A DNA stretch of 64,000 nt. Source: Mycobacterium paraense (GTDB lineage Bacteria > Actinomycetota > Actinomycetes > Mycobacteriales > Mycobacteriaceae). Both the position numbers and the translations under genes were made by a program. Shown one piece after another: positions 17,568 to 26,956 of the stretch (position 1 is its first letter; every line of letters starts with the position of its first letter). The notes beneath the pieces were generated by a model. That model did not search any database. It saw only the letters and a list, made by a program, of their open reading frames with translations, and was not told the origin of the DNA. The stretch lies in assembly GCF_002101815.1 (NCBI RefSeq), contig NZ_LQPM01000034.1, positions 1-64,000 of the forward strand, in the 5' to 3' direction.

Positions 17568-18491
17568 ATGACACAGCAGACACCCACGCGCTACCTGATC
17601 GCGGGTGCGGGTGGAAGCCATGGAGCCACGGGCAATTACGCGGCGCGACTGCTGCTCGCCCGCGGGCTGACGGTTCGCGCGTTCGTTCGTCGCGCCGACG
17701 AACGCGCCGACCTACTCAGGCAGCTCGGCGCCGAGATCGCCGTCGGCGACCTCCGCGACTACCGCGACGTGCGCGCCGCGCTGGAGGGTGTGCAGCGCGC
17801 CTACTTCACGTATCCGCTCGCCGAGGGCCTCCTGGAGGCCACCGCGACCTTCGCCGTGGCCGGCGCCGAGGCGGGCGTGCAATCGGTGGTGAACATGTCC
17901 CAGATCACCGCGGGCCCCGATCATCGCAGCCCCGCGGCTCGCGCACACTGGCTGGCCGAGCGGGTGCTGGACTGGTCGGGAATCGGTGTCACGCACCTGC
18001 GGCCCCCGTTCTTTCTGGAGAATCTCTTCAACGTCGCGGCCCCGACCGTTCGCTCTGAGAACAAGATCTATCTTCCGTACGGCGACGGGGCCCACGCCCC
18101 GATCGGGGGTGAAGACATCGCGCGCGTGGTAGTCGGCATCCTGACCGATCCGGCCGCGCACCGCGGAAAGACGTATGTGCCCACCGGGCCGGCGTCGTTG
18201 ACGGTGGCGGAACAGGCCCAGGTGTTCAGCCGGGTGCTGGGCCGCCCCGTCGAATACGTCGACATTCCCGGCGAGGCCTGGAGGCAGGCCCTCGCACAGG
18301 TCCCCGTCATGACGCCGTATTTGATCGAGCACCTCTCGCGGGTGGCCGAGAGTCACCAACACGGTGTTTTCGACACCGTGACCGACGTCGTGGAATCAAT
18401 TGGCGGCGTGGCGCCCCAGTCGCTGGAAGCCTTCGTTCGGCAGCACCGAACCGCGTTCGGCGCGCCGCAGGAGGCCCACCTCGATGCCTAG
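17568..18491 (+). CDS. NmrA-like NAD(P)-binding protein
   Basis: A 307-residue Rossmann-fold protein of the NmrA/atypical SDR group. The dinucleotide-binding motif is AGAGGSHGATG near residue 11-21 instead of the usual GATGxxG, and the following FVRRADE fits an NADP-type arginine pair. There is no YxxxK catalytic pair, as in NmrA-type sensors and quinone-reductase-like QorB proteins. The ATG at 17568 follows a purine-rich GAGAGGAACCCGAG. It stands alone, divergent from the DUF3060 gene. Redox sensor or reductase; not resolved. Confidence 0.85.
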   Translation: MTQQTPTRYLIAGAGGSHGATGNYAARLLLARGLTVRAFVRRADERADLLRQLGAEIAVGDLRDYRDVRAALEGVQRAYFTYPLAEGLLEATATFAVAGAEAGVQSVVNMSQITAGPDHRSPAARAHWLAERVLDWSGIGVTHLRPPFFLENLFNVAAPTVRSENKIYLPYGDGAHAPIGGEDIARVVVGILTDPAAHRGKTYVPTGPASLTVAEQAQVFSRVLGRPVEYVDIPGEAWRQALAQVPVMTPYLIEHLSRVAESHQHGVFDTVTDVVESIGGVAPQSLEAFVRQHRTAFGAPQEAHLDA

Positions 18492-18891
18492 TCGAGCCAG
18501 GTCGGGATTCTGGCGCGACCGACCGGCAAGGCGGCGCCGTCGTCGAGGTGCGTTCGTCGCGGCGCAGGCCGGCTCGGCGACATACCGTTCGTGTCGATCG
18601 TCGCGCTCCGCGTATACCTGTGGCGCCGCAAAGAGCCAGTCGGCCAGATTAATTCGAGGTGAACACCGAAAGGCTGCACGGCTAACGTCGCCGCCGAAAA
18701 CTCTCTGGCACGAAAACAGAACGCCGCGAACAACGCCCGCGGATATAGAGTGCTGCGTAGAGCACTGTTACGACCACGACGACGGTCACCACGGTGGCGT
18801 GCCCACGGCCGGCCACCGATTCCCGTTGCGGCTCAAGGAGGTTCGCGGCCAGAATCGCCCTTCACACCCCTCCGTCCGGAAGGTGCGCAAC
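18492..18891. other. 400-base intergenic region upstream of lldP
   Basis: No convincing gene. It contains an 18-base palindrome at 18749-18766 and, overlapping its left edge, a TATAGA that could be a -10 element. The region is less GC-rich in its middle part (around 18650-18780), as expected for a long promoter region of a regulated permease. Confidence 0.45.
18749..18766. promoter_or_regulatory. Palindrome, possible operator for lldP
   Basis: AGTGCT, six bases, AGCACT: perfect six-base arms lying 126 bases upstream of the lactate permease start. A dimeric regulator site is possible; it does not match the GntR/LldR-type operator I know (TTGTCAGACAA-like). Confidence 0.3.
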
Positions 18892-20529
18892 ATGTATCGC
18901 CAGATCCTTGATCCCGTCGCCCACTCGCTGGCGTGGAGCTCACTCGTGGCGGCGTTGCCGCTGGCATCGCTATTCGTGATGCTCGGTGTGTTGCGGGTGC
19001 GGGCCTGGCTGGCGTCGGTCGCCTCGCTGGCCGTCGCGATCGTGATCGCGATTGCGGTCTACGGGATGCCGATCGGCCAGGCGGCGCTGGCGGGCACCGA
19101 GGGCGCCGTGTTCGGCTTCTTCCCGATCCTCTGGATCGTGATCAACGCGATCTGGGTTTACCAGATGACGGTCGAGACAGGCCATTTCGACGTGTTGCGA
19201 CGCAGCTTTGCGACGGTCAGTGACGATCACCGGATCCAGGCGATCATCATCGCGTTTTCGTTCGGCGCGTTGCTCGAGGCGCTGGCCGGGTTCGGCACGC
19301 CCGTGGCGGTCACCTCGGTGATGCTGCTCGCGCTGGGCTTCAAACCGATCAAGGCGGCCGTGCTGGCGCTGGTCGCCAACACCGCGCCGGTGGCATTCGG
19401 CGCGATGGCCACGCCCATCATCACCCTCGCCAAGACATCAGGGTTGCCGACCGACACGCTCGGCGCGATGGTCGGGCGCCAAACACCGATCCTGGCGGTT
19501 TTCGTCCCCCTCGCGCTGGTCGCCATCGTCGACGGCCGGCGCGGCGTCCGCGAAGCATGGATCCCCGCGCTGGCGGGCGGCGTGGTTTTCGGCCTGGGCC
19601 AGTACGCGACGTCGAACTTCGTGTCGGTGCCATTGGCCGACGTGATCGCGTCGCTGTTGTCCGCGGGAGCCGTCGTGTCGGTGGTTCGCCTCAGTCCTTC
19701 GCGTCCCGAGCACGTCGGCGCCCCGGTCACTGCCGGCGGTGTCGCCGACGCGCCGGCCCCCGAGCCCACTGAGCGCGTCACGAGTCCCGACCCACGCGGG
19801 GAGGTGTTGCGCGCGTACGCGCCCTACGCGATCGTCATCGCCGTCTTCGTGGTCTGCCAGATCGCCCCGGTGAAAAAGCTCCTCGACGAGGCGACCTCCG
19901 TCGTGCATTGGCCGGGTCTACACCTCTACACGGCCAAGGGCACCCCGTCGTCGCTGCCGAACTTCACCCTGAATCTGCTGACTACGCCGGGCACGCAGAT
20001 GCTGGTGGCCGGGGTGTTCACCATGGTGACGCTGCGCCTGTCCGTGGGCAGGGCGCTGAAGGCCTACGGGGCGACGCTGCACCAGCTGCGCTGGGCCATC
20101 GTCACCGTAATGGCCGTGCTGGCACTGGCTTTCGTGATGAACGCGTCCGGGCAGACCATCACCCTGGGCACGTGGATGGCCGGGGCGGGGGGCGCGTTCG
20201 CGATCCTATCCCCCATCCTGGGCTGGCTCGGTGTGGCGGTGACGGGGTCCGACACCTCCTCGAACTCGCTCTTCGGCGCGCTGCAGGTGACCGCGGCGAC
20301 CAAGGCGGGGCTATCCCCGGTGCTGATGGCCGCCGGCAACAGCTCCGGCGGTGTGCTCGGCAAGATGATCTCGCCGCAGAACCTCGCCATCGGGGCGGCC
20401 GCGGTGGGTGTGCACGGCAAGGAGGGCGACATCTTCCGCCGGGTGTTCATCTGGAGCCTGGTGTTCCTGGCGTTCGTCTGCGCCCTGTCCGGGCTGCAGG
20501 CCTCGGTGCTGTCGTGGATGGTGCCCTGA
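18892..20529 (+). CDS. lldP: L-lactate permease (LctP/LldP family)
   Basis: A 545-residue transporter with twelve or more membrane segments that imports L-lactate (and often glycolate or D-lactate) with protons. LctP family features are clear: FGALLEALAGFGTPVAVTSV in the first half and VTGSDTSSNSLFGALQ plus AAGNSSGGVLGKMISPQN in the second. The length matches the family (about 550). The ATG at 18892 has GGAAGG at good distance; the longer open frame upstream is Arg-rich and not coding-like. No lactate dehydrogenase gene is adjacent. The 400-base upstream region with a palindrome suggests regulation by substrate. Confidence 0.94.
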   Translation: MYRQILDPVAHSLAWSSLVAALPLASLFVMLGVLRVRAWLASVASLAVAIVIAIAVYGMPIGQAALAGTEGAVFGFFPILWIVINAIWVYQMTVETGHFDVLRRSFATVSDDHRIQAIIIAFSFGALLEALAGFGTPVAVTSVMLLALGFKPIKAAVLALVANTAPVAFGAMATPIITLAKTSGLPTDTLGAMVGRQTPILAVFVPLALVAIVDGRRGVREAWIPALAGGVVFGLGQYATSNFVSVPLADVIASLLSAGAVVSVVRLSPSRPEHVGAPVTAGGVADAPAPEPTERVTSPDPRGEVLRAYAPYAIVIAVFVVCQIAPVKKLLDEATSVVHWPGLHLYTAKGTPSSLPNFTLNLLTTPGTQMLVAGVFTMVTLRLSVGRALKAYGATLHQLRWAIVTVMAVLALAFVMNASGQTITLGTWMAGAGGAFAILSPILGWLGVAVTGSDTSSNSLFGALQVTAATKAGLSPVLMAAGNSSGGVLGKMISPQNLAIGAAAVGVHGKEGDIFRRVFIWSLVFLAFVCALSGLQASVLSWMVP

Positions 20530-20581
20530 TTCTTCGGAAAAGATTGCCACGGGCGTCCCGCGCGGCGCTAAGCTGCTGATC

Positions 20582-21319
20582 GTGGGCAAAGGTGTGTTAG
20601 CCATCGGCAGGAGCCGCTGGCTGGCGTTGGCGGCCTCCCTCGTGGTCTCGGCCGCCATCATCTATGCCCAGGGCGCCAAGCCGCTGCATGCCGAAAGCGC
20701 CAAAGCGCCTTGCTGCGTTGACAATCCGGCCGCCGGCCCGACACCGCCGGCGCCCGCCCCGGCCGGTCCGCCGTCCATGGTGGCCGGGGCACCGTCGGCG
20801 GCCGCCGGACCGGCGCCGCAGATCGCCACTCCCGCGGAGGTGGAAAAGCTGGCGGCGGGGGCCCCCGCGGCGGCCCAGCAGTTCCTGTTCCCGTTGTCGC
20901 CCGGCGTCGCGTCCGAGCAGCGGCTGCAGGTCAAGACCATCTGGGCGGCCCGCGCCATCAGCGTGCTGTTTCCGGAGATCACCACCATCTACGGGTACCG
21001 GGAGGATCCGCTGCCGTGGCACCCCAACGGCCTGGCGATCGACGTGATGATTCCCAACCACTCCTCCCCCGACGGCATCCAGCTGGGCAACGAAATCGCC
21101 GGGTATGCGCTGGCGAATGCGAAGCGGTGGGGCATCAACCACGTGATCTGGCGGCAGAAGATTTACCCCGGGGTCGGCTCACCCAGCTGGACGGCGGACT
21201 ACGGCAACGAAACCCTCAACCACTACGACCACGTCCATATCGCCACCAACGGCGGCGGATACCCGACCGGTCACGAGACCTACTACATCGGCTCCATGAC
21301 CCCGGCGCCGTCACAGTGA
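20582..21319 (+). CDS. Secreted protein with a C-terminal M15/VanY-like domain
   Basis: A 245-residue exported protein: N-terminal hydrophobic segment (about 12-30), an Ala/Pro-rich low-complexity linker with a CC pair, then a C-terminal globular domain of about 120 residues. That domain shows a metal-site-like pattern resembling M15 peptidases: HPNGLAIDVMIPN (HxxGxAxD type), the conserved VIWRQKIY and YDHVHI near the end. Such domains act on cell-wall peptides or occur as catalytically uncertain ARB_07466-like domains in mycobacteria. The start is uncertain; GTG at 20582 precedes the signal segment, with no strong Shine-Dalgarno sequence. Peptidoglycan peptidase activity is inference. Confidence 0.75.
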   Translation: MGKGVLAIGRSRWLALAASLVVSAAIIYAQGAKPLHAESAKAPCCVDNPAAGPTPPAPAPAGPPSMVAGAPSAAAGPAPQIATPAEVEKLAAGAPAAAQQFLFPLSPGVASEQRLQVKTIWAARAISVLFPEITTIYGYREDPLPWHPNGLAIDVMIPNHSSPDGIQLGNEIAGYALANAKRWGINHVIWRQKIYPGVGSPSWTADYGNETLNHYDHVHIATNGGGYPTGHETYYIGSMTPAPSQ

Positions 21320-21436
21320 TGAATTGACGGCGCGGGCCCCAATCCCGTTGGGCTCCAAGGATCCTCCAAGGCCTCTTCCCCAGACTGCGCATGGCCGGCT
21401 CGGCGAGAGTCGATAGCACGAAGGAATGAGGGCGGC

Positions 21437-21763
21437 ATGGCGAAGGTAACCGACCCGGGTGGCGTGGTCTGGTCTGTGCGTCGGCGCCGGTGGTATGGGC
21501 TGTCCTGGTGGATGTTCAGCGATTCCGGGGGCGGCGGCCTCGGGTCGTTGGTCACGAGCGTCGTGGTCCTCGGGCTGTGGTGGCCCTTCTGGTTCGTGGC
21601 GCATTGGCTCGGAGTGCCGTGGCGGATCGTGATCAAGCGCGACGGCAAAAAGGTAGGCGAAGAGCGCGTGCGGGGCTGGGTGAGGTCGCGGCGGCGCATC
21701 CGGGAAATCCTGGAATCGGCCGCGTCGGGGACCCAGCCGCAATCCCTTGCGGCGCCGGCCTAG
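21437..21763 (+). CDS. Small membrane protein of unknown function
   Basis: A 108-residue protein with tryptophan-rich hydrophobic segments (about 40-65) between basic stretches (VRRRRWYG and VRSRRRIREILES), so a likely single- or double-pass membrane protein with a basic cytoplasmic tail. The ATG at 21437 follows GGAATGAGG. Its TAG stop shares the sequence CTAG with the stop of the convergent PE gene. I recognise no family. Confidence 0.6.
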   Translation: MAKVTDPGGVVWSVRRRRWYGLSWWMFSDSGGGGLGSLVTSVVVLGLWWPFWFVAHWLGVPWRIVIKRDGKKVGEERVRGWVRSRRRIREILESAASGTQPQSLAAPA

Positions 21764-22875
21764 CCGAACAGACCCAGCAGGCCACCGGTGAGCACCGGGG
21801 GCACGGTCAGTTGGCCGCCGCCGAGGCTCGAGGGCAGGCTCAGCACACCACCGGTGACGACCGACGGGATGCCGACGTCGCCGCCGCCGAGGCTCGAGGG
21901 CAGGCTCAGCACGCCACCCGTGAGGATCGACGGGATGCCGACGTCGCCGCCGCCGGCGATCGGCGGCAGGATCAGCACACCACCGGTGAGGATCGACGGC
22001 ACGCTCAGCTGGCCGCCGCCCAGGACCGGCGGCAGGGTGACCGCGCCACCGTTGACGATCGACGTCAAGACGGTGGTGATCGGCGGCACCGTGAAGATGC
22101 CGCCGCCGAGGCTCTCGGGCAGGCTCAGCAGGCCACCGGTGAGGATCGACGGCAGGCCCAGCACCCCGCCACCGAGGGACGCGGGCAGGTTCAGCACGCC
22201 GCCGACGAGGATCGACGGCACGCTCAGCTCCCCGCCGCCGAGGAAGGAGGGCAGATCCACCACGCCGCCGTTGATGATCGGACTCAGCGCGGTGAGGACC
22301 GCCGGCCCGACGCTGGAGATCGGCGGCACGGTCAATTGCGCGCCGCCCAGGACCGGCGGCAGGCTCAGCACACCACCGGCGACGAGCGAAGGCACGCTCA
22401 GCACGCCACCGCCCAGGATCGGCGGCAGGCTCACCACGCCGCCATCGAGGGACAGGCTCGCGCTGCCGCCCAGGATCGAGGTCAGGCTCAGGTCGACGGC
22501 GGCCGCGCGGCCGGCGCCGGCCGCGCTCTGAACGGAGAGCCCAAGGAATCCTTGGAGGGGCGAGTTCATCGCGCCCATCGCGGCCGCCGCGGCATTGGCC
22601 GCCTCGGTGCCGAGGTAGGCATCCGCGCCCGCCTTAATCAGTCCGACAAATTCGCCGTGAAACGCGTTGGCTTGGGCATTGATTATTTGAAATTCCTGGC
22701 CGAAATCGTTGAACATGGCCGCGACCAAGGCGGACACCTCGTCCTGGGCCGCGGCGGCCACCGCAGTCGTGGGCGCCGCGGCGGATGCGGCGGACCCGGC
22801 CAACAACGAGCGGATACCTGCCAAATTCTGGGCCGCCGCTCCGACCTCGTCTGGAGCGGTCACCAGATATGACAC
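21760..22875 (-). CDS. PE-family protein with a C-terminal 11-residue repeat domain
   Basis: A 371-residue PE protein, expected to be exported by a type VII (ESX) system. Residues 1-97 are a typical PE domain: MSYLVTAPDEV, PTTAVAAAAQDEVSAL, then the YxxxE-like export signal region YLGTE. Residues 147-371 are an unusual repeat: about eighteen copies of an 11-residue unit of the form x-L-S-[LV]-P-[PS]-x-L-x-G-G, in two alternating subtypes and interrupted by two longer insertions. Neither the Gly-Asn-rich PGRS pattern nor a PE-PPE hydrolase domain is present. The ATG at 22875 has GGGGAGG six bases upstream. No PPE or ESX gene is adjacent. Confidence 0.9.
   Translation of the reverse strand: MSYLVTAPDEVGAAAQNLAGIRSLLAGSAASAAAPTTAVAAAAQDEVSALVAAMFNDFGQEFQIINAQANAFHGEFVGLIKAGADAYLGTEAANAAAAAMGAMNSPLQGFLGLSVQSAAGAGRAAAVDLSLTSILGGSASLSLDGGVVSLPPILGGGVLSVPSLVAGGVLSLPPVLGGAQLTVPPISSVGPAVLTALSPIINGGVVDLPSFLGGGELSVPSILVGGVLNLPASLGGGVLGLPSILTGGLLSLPESLGGGIFTVPPITTVLTSIVNGGAVTLPPVLGGGQLSVPSILTGGVLILPPIAGGGDVGIPSILTGGVLSLPSSLGGGDVGIPSVVTGGVLSLPSSLGGGQLTVPPVLTGGLLGLFG
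21763..22437 (-). repeat. 33-bp coding repeat array in the PE gene
   Basis: DNA encoding the 11-residue units of the PE protein; near-identical 33-base units are visible, for example the twin units around 21829-21960. Alternation of LGGG and LTGG endings gives a 66-base super-unit. Copy number is likely to vary between strains through slippage or recombination. Confidence 0.85.
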
Positions 22876-23049
22876 ATGCGCCTCCCCGTGGGTCGGATGC
22901 GACGGTCGCCCGATGACCTAAGTGACATGAGCGTAATAGGAAAGCGTCGAAATAGCTACGAAAACTCGGCTTTTCAGCAATTGCCGTGATCTAAATGAAC
23001 GGGGCGAATTCTGCGCCTCTTAATGGTCGGAAATCTCAACAACTTCTTA

Positions 23050-23062
23050 GGCGCATCGCGCC
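23050..23062 (-). terminator. Short hairpin after the SDR gene
   Basis: GGCGC-ATC-GCGCC immediately downstream of the stop codon of the short-chain dehydrogenase gene. Small and without a U tract, so only a candidate. Confidence 0.35.
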
Positions 23063-23845
23063 TCATTGAGCGGTCCACCCGCCGTCGATCGAATAACTCG
23101 CTCCGGTGATGGTGCCGGCCGCATCGCCGGCCAGGAACACGGCGAGGGCACCGATGTCTTCCGGGGTGGTGTAGCGGGCCATCGGCTGCTTTTCCGCAAC
23201 GAATTCCCGCTTGGCATCGTCGAAGGGCTTGCCGGTCGCGTGGGCGCGCGTTTCGACCTGACCCGCGACCAGGGGTGTCATCACCCAGCCGGGGCAGATC
23301 GCGTTGCACGTGATGTTGTGGTCGGCGGTTTCGATCGCCACCACCTTGGTCAGTCCGATCAACCCGTGCTTGGCCGCGACATACGCCGCCTTCCCGGCGC
23401 TGGCGACGAGGCCGTGGGCCGAGGCGATGTTGATTATTCGGCCCCAACCCCGGCGTTTCATTCCCGGGACCGCGCAGCGACAAGTGTGGAAGGCGGCCGA
23501 CAAATTCGTGGCGATCACGGCGTCCCACTTCTCGACGGGAAAGTCCTCCACCTCCGCCACGAACTGGATGCCCGCGTTGTTGACGAGGACATCGATGGCC
23601 CCGAAGGCGTTTTCGGCGCCGCTGATCATCTCGGCGATCTGCTCCGGCTTGGTCACGTCAGCGCCCGAGTAGGCGGCCGCCACCCCGAACGTCTCCTCGA
23701 TGCCGCGCCGCTGTTGCTCCACGGCCCCGGGGTCACCGAAACCGTTGAGGGTCACATTCGCGCCCTCCGCCGCGAAGGCGCGCGCGATGCCCAGGCCGAT
23801 GCCTGACGTGGAACCCGTTACGAGAACGGACTTTCCGCGGATCAT
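23063..23845 (-). CDS. 3-hydroxybutyrate dehydrogenase-like SDR
   Basis: A 260-residue classical short-chain dehydrogenase, probably oxidising D-3-hydroxybutyrate to acetoacetate with NAD. Visible: cofactor motif TGSTSGIGLGIA (11-22), the NNAG block, catalytic Ser in INIASAHG and YVAAK (Tyr and Lys). The phrase SAHGLVASAGKAAYVAAKHG and the C-terminal SIDGGWTAQ are those of the 3-hydroxybutyrate dehydrogenase subfamily. The ATG at 23845 opens the first beta strand. Only 16 bases separate it from the STAS gene upstream on the same strand, so read-through is possible, but a functional link is not obvious. Confidence 0.88.
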   Translation of the reverse strand: MIRGKSVLVTGSTSGIGLGIARAFAAEGANVTLNGFGDPGAVEQQRRGIEETFGVAAAYSGADVTKPEQIAEMISGAENAFGAIDVLVNNAGIQFVAEVEDFPVEKWDAVIATNLSAAFHTCRCAVPGMKRRGWGRIINIASAHGLVASAGKAAYVAAKHGLIGLTKVVAIETADHNITCNAICPGWVMTPLVAGQVETRAHATGKPFDDAKREFVAEKQPMARYTTPEDIGALAVFLAGDAAGTITGASYSIDGGWTAQ

Positions 23846-23861
23846 CGGGTTTCCGCCGGCG

Positions 23862-24185
23862 TCAGCGTTCGATGGACGGCGCGGGTTCGGTGGTGACGAG
23901 TTCGGTGAGGCCGCTGACGTTGAGGATCGGCATCAGCAGCGGGTGGGCGACGAGGCGGATGTCGTCGGCGCGGGCAAACAGGGCGTTGATGGCGGCGCTG
24001 TCGAGGTACTCCACGGCACTGAGGTCGACGGTGAGGGTTTCGCCGCTGTCACCGGCTTCGCTGGTGGCGGTGGTGAGGGCCTTGTTGAAGGCGTCGATGT
24101 TGCTCAGGTCGATTTCGCCGGCCGCGGTCAGGACGAGATTGCCGTCGTCGCGGCGCGCGGTGTCGAGGGTGAGCGGCGTGGTCAT
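23862..24185 (-). CDS. STAS-domain anti-sigma factor antagonist
   Basis: A 107-residue single STAS domain, the SpoIIAA/RsbV type switch protein that binds an anti-sigma kinase when unphosphorylated. The phosphorylatable serine would be in VEYLDSAAINALF (usual form DSxGxxxL, here DSAAIN). Its ATG shares one base with the stop of the upstream GAF-PP2C-HATPase gene (TGATG), so both are made together; the phosphatase domain of that partner is the natural activator of this protein. The sigma factor controlled is not encoded here; SigF is the usual guess in mycobacteria but is inference. Confidence 0.88.
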   Translation of the reverse strand: MTTPLTLDTARRDDGNLVLTAAGEIDLSNIDAFNKALTTATSEAGDSGETLTVDLSAVEYLDSAAINALFARADDIRLVAHPLLMPILNVSGLTELVTTEPAPSIER

Positions 24186-26758
24186 CAGGTGATCCTCGCG
24201 GATAGGTGAACTGTGGTTCCGGCGGCCCCGGGTCTGATGGTGACGTCCTGCATGAGGCCGCGCATGAGCGCGATGCCCCGGCCGCGGTTGGCGCTGGCGG
24301 CGGGTTGCGGTGGTTTCCACGAGCCGGTGTCGGTGATGGTCAGCTGCACCCGGTCTACGAGCGCGGTCGCCCCGAGGACGATCATGCCCTCGGGGGCGTG
24401 GCGATGACCGTGCTCGATGGCGTTGGCGACGGCTTCGCCGGCGGCGACGAGCACGTCCACCGTCTGATCCGGGTCCACCCGGGCCTGGGTCAGCCAGGTG
24501 CGCAGCGCGGTGCGCGCGGGGGCGAGCTGGCTGACGTCCGCGGGAAACGTCAGCTCCAGCGGCGCGGGATGCCGGTAGAGCAGCAGGACGACGTCGTCCT
24601 GGTAGCCGCCGCTCGGCGCAAGTCCGGACATGACTTGGTCCGCCAGATCCTCGAGCGTGGAGGTGCGGCCGTCCTGAAGGAGGCCGGCGGCGCGGGAGAT
24701 GCCCTGGTGCAGGGGGCTACGGCGACGTTCGACCAGGCCGTCGGTGTAGAGCAGCAGGGTCGCGCGCGCCGGGATGGTGACGTGGGCCTCGGGGCGGGGC
24801 CAGCTGGATCGCACTCCCAGCGCGATGGTGTGGCCGTCGTCGAGCATCTCGGTGGTGCCGTCGGAGTGGACCAGGATCGGCGGCGGGTGGCCGGCGCTGG
24901 AGTACACCAGTTCGCCGGTATCGCGGTTGAGCACCGCGCAGACGGCGGTGGTGCATTGGGCGCCCGGCAGCCGCGCCGCGAACCGGTCCATCCCGGCGAG
25001 CGCGGCGGCCGGGCTGGGGTTCTCGAACAGCAGGGCGCGGCAGGCGCTGCGCATCTGACCCATCACGGTGGCCGCGGCAAGGCCATGGCCGACGCAGTCG
25101 CCGACGACCATCGCGATGCGCCCGTCGTCCAGATCGACGATGTCGAACCAGTCACCGCCCACCTGCAAGGGTCGGCTGGCGGCCTGGTAGCGCACCGCGA
25201 ACCCGTGCGGCAACTCGGCGGGACCCAGGATCGCGTGCTGCAGCGCCAGGGCGGTCTCGCGCTGCTGATCCACCTGGTGCACGCGCTGCAGGCCCTGGCC
25301 GAGCCGGCCCGCGAGCACGGTGAGCAGGGTCTGGTCCTCGAGAGTAAACGGGCGCTGCTCGGCCAAGTCCAGCCACACGACGAGCACACCCTCGGGATGC
25401 TGTAGCGCGATCCCGGCCGTCCCGGGCTGAGTCGCGTTGGGGGTGAGGAGGTCGCCCTCGCGCAGGGAACCGAGCATCTTTCGCGTGTCGGCGGGTAGGT
25501 CGGCCCATTGCGTGGGCTCCCCGACCGACACCACTTGCGGTGCGCTGTAAACGGTTTCGGTGGAGGAACTGTGGGCCGGGAAGGTGACTGCCAGGACGCG
25601 CCGGGCCCGCCATAGCCGGCGCAGCTCCTCGGCGGCGGCGCGCAGCGCGTCGTCGACGGTGTCCGCTTGGGCGAGTTCCTGATTGAGCGCATGTTCCCGA
25701 CCGGCGGCCAGCGCCAAAGCGATGGCGGCGTGCCGGGCGAAGTCGCTGACCAGTTCCAGGTAATCGGTGTCGAACGGGGCCTGCTGCGGGTGGCGCGCGA
25801 CGGCGATGACGCCAAGCACCCTGTCGTCGGCAATCAGCGGCATGACCGTCGCCGAGCGTTCACCGACATCGGTGAACCCCTCGATCGGGTACTGGAACGA
25901 ATCGGTGATCAGCGGCAGCCCGCGCCGCGCCACGCCGCCCGTGGTGGATCCCTCCATCGGAACCTGCCGGCCGATCACCTCAGCGGAGTACCGGCCCGCG
26001 GTGGCGGCCACGACGAGGGTGTCGACTTCGTCGGCGGGCAGGTCCGGCTCTTTGGGGATCAGCAAGATCGCCTGTTCGGCGTCGGCCAGCTCCAGCGCCC
26101 GGTTCACGATCAGTTGCAGCGGTCCCGTCTGCGGGGCCCCGGACAGCAGCGCGGTCGTGATCTCGCGGCTGGCCTTCGTCCATTTCGCCGATTCGCGTTC
26201 CCGCTCGAACAGCCGCGCGTTGTCGATGGCGGCGGCCGCGGCGGTGGCCATTGCCCGCACCGCGCCCTCCTGAATGTCGGAGAACACCCGGCCCGGCCGA
26301 TCGTCGGCCAAATAGAGGCTGCCGAAGTCGGCCGCCCGCACGGTGATCGGTATTCCGAGGAGGGCCCGTATCGGCGTGCCGCGCACGTCCAGCCCGCTTG
26401 TCTGCGGGTCACCGCTGACGTCGTCGACGCGCAGCCCCCGACCAACCGGCAGCTCGCCCAGCCGCCGCGCCGTGTCGTCGTCGATACCCGCGTGCACGAA
26501 GGAGACCAGGGCGCCGTCGGACGAGCGGATCCCCAGGGCGCCGTACGGGGCACCGGTCAGCTCCATCGCCGCATCGACGATGCGGTGCAACGTCACCTCG
26601 AAGTCCAGATCGGAGCCGATCTCGACGATGACCCGCACCAGTTGTTCCAGCTGGTCGCGGGCCGCCACCAGCTCGTCGAGCTGTTCGTGCACAGGGCCCT
26701 CCAGCTCACGCCGGCCCTGCCAGGTGAACGTGGAGTCGTCCCGTTCGTCGGCCCCCAT
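24185..26758 (-). CDS. GAF-PP2C(SpoIIE)-HATPase regulator
   Basis: An 857-residue cytoplasmic signalling protein. Domains in order: GAF at about 45-195, a second GAF at about 215-375, a third GAF-like region at about 380-500, a SpoIIE/PP2C phosphatase at about 510-710 ([21 protein letters not shown], later YTDGLVERR and [10 protein letters not shown]), and an anti-sigma-type HATPase at about 725-857 (E-x3-[17 protein letters not shown]). One chain thus carries a sensor, a phosphatase and a kinase that can act on the STAS protein encoded just downstream. M. tuberculosis Rv1364c has a similar phosphatase-kinase-STAS set in one chain with a PAS sensor. The ATG at 26758 is preceded at seven bases by TAAGTT, so the mRNA is probably leaderless. 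Confidence 0.9.
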   Translation of the reverse strand: MGADERDDSTFTWQGRRELEGPVHEQLDELVAARDQLEQLVRVIVEIGSDLDFEVTLHRIVDAAMELTGAPYGALGIRSSDGALVSFVHAGIDDDTARRLGELPVGRGLRVDDVSGDPQTSGLDVRGTPIRALLGIPITVRAADFGSLYLADDRPGRVFSDIQEGAVRAMATAAAAAIDNARLFERERESAKWTKASREITTALLSGAPQTGPLQLIVNRALELADAEQAILLIPKEPDLPADEVDTLVVAATAGRYSAEVIGRQVPMEGSTTGGVARRGLPLITDSFQYPIEGFTDVGERSATVMPLIADDRVLGVIAVARHPQQAPFDTDYLELVSDFARHAAIALALAAGREHALNQELAQADTVDDALRAAAEELRRLWRARRVLAVTFPAHSSSTETVYSAPQVVSVGEPTQWADLPADTRKMLGSLREGDLLTPNATQPGTAGIALQHPEGVLVVWLDLAEQRPFTLEDQTLLTVLAGRLGQGLQRVHQVDQQRETALALQHAILGPAELPHGFAVRYQAASRPLQVGGDWFDIVDLDDGRIAMVVGDCVGHGLAAATVMGQMRSACRALLFENPSPAAALAGMDRFAARLPGAQCTTAVCAVLNRDTGELVYSSAGHPPPILVHSDGTTEMLDDGHTIALGVRSSWPRPEAHVTIPARATLLLYTDGLVERRRSPLHQGISRAAGLLQDGRTSTLEDLADQVMSGLAPSGGYQDDVVLLLYRHPAPLELTFPADVSQLAPARTALRTWLTQARVDPDQTVDVLVAAGEAVANAIEHGHRHAPEGMIVLGATALVDRVQLTITDTGSWKPPQPAASANRGRGIALMRGLMQDVTIRPGAAGTTVHLSARIT

Positions 26759-26765
26759 GAAGACA

Positions 26766-26771
26766 AACTTA
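26766..26771 (-). promoter_or_regulatory. -10 element of the GAF-PP2C-HATPase operon
   Basis: TAAGTT on the minus strand, seven bases before the ATG at 26758, predicts a leaderless transcript. No -35 hexamer is convincing, and no SigF-type GGTTT/GGGTA pair is seen. Confidence 0.4.
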
Positions 26772-26956
26772 GTTGTTAAATGCGCGCCGTCTTCCATTTG
26801 GGGGCAGTTCGGTGGCATTTGGCGAAGTCGTCGTTCGCCTCCCGGCCAGTCCACCGTTGCGCTTTGGTCAGCGGGCCGTGGGCATCGAGGCTGCGCACAG
26901 ATCGCGATTTGCCTACAAACGCGCGCGCTGAGTGCAGTCTCGGCGTGATGGAGCCA

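Noticed and set aside
21763-22437. CRISPR-like array in the PE gene
   Set aside because: The repeats are contiguous 33-base units inside an open reading frame and translate to a regular peptide repeat, with no spacers or cas genes.
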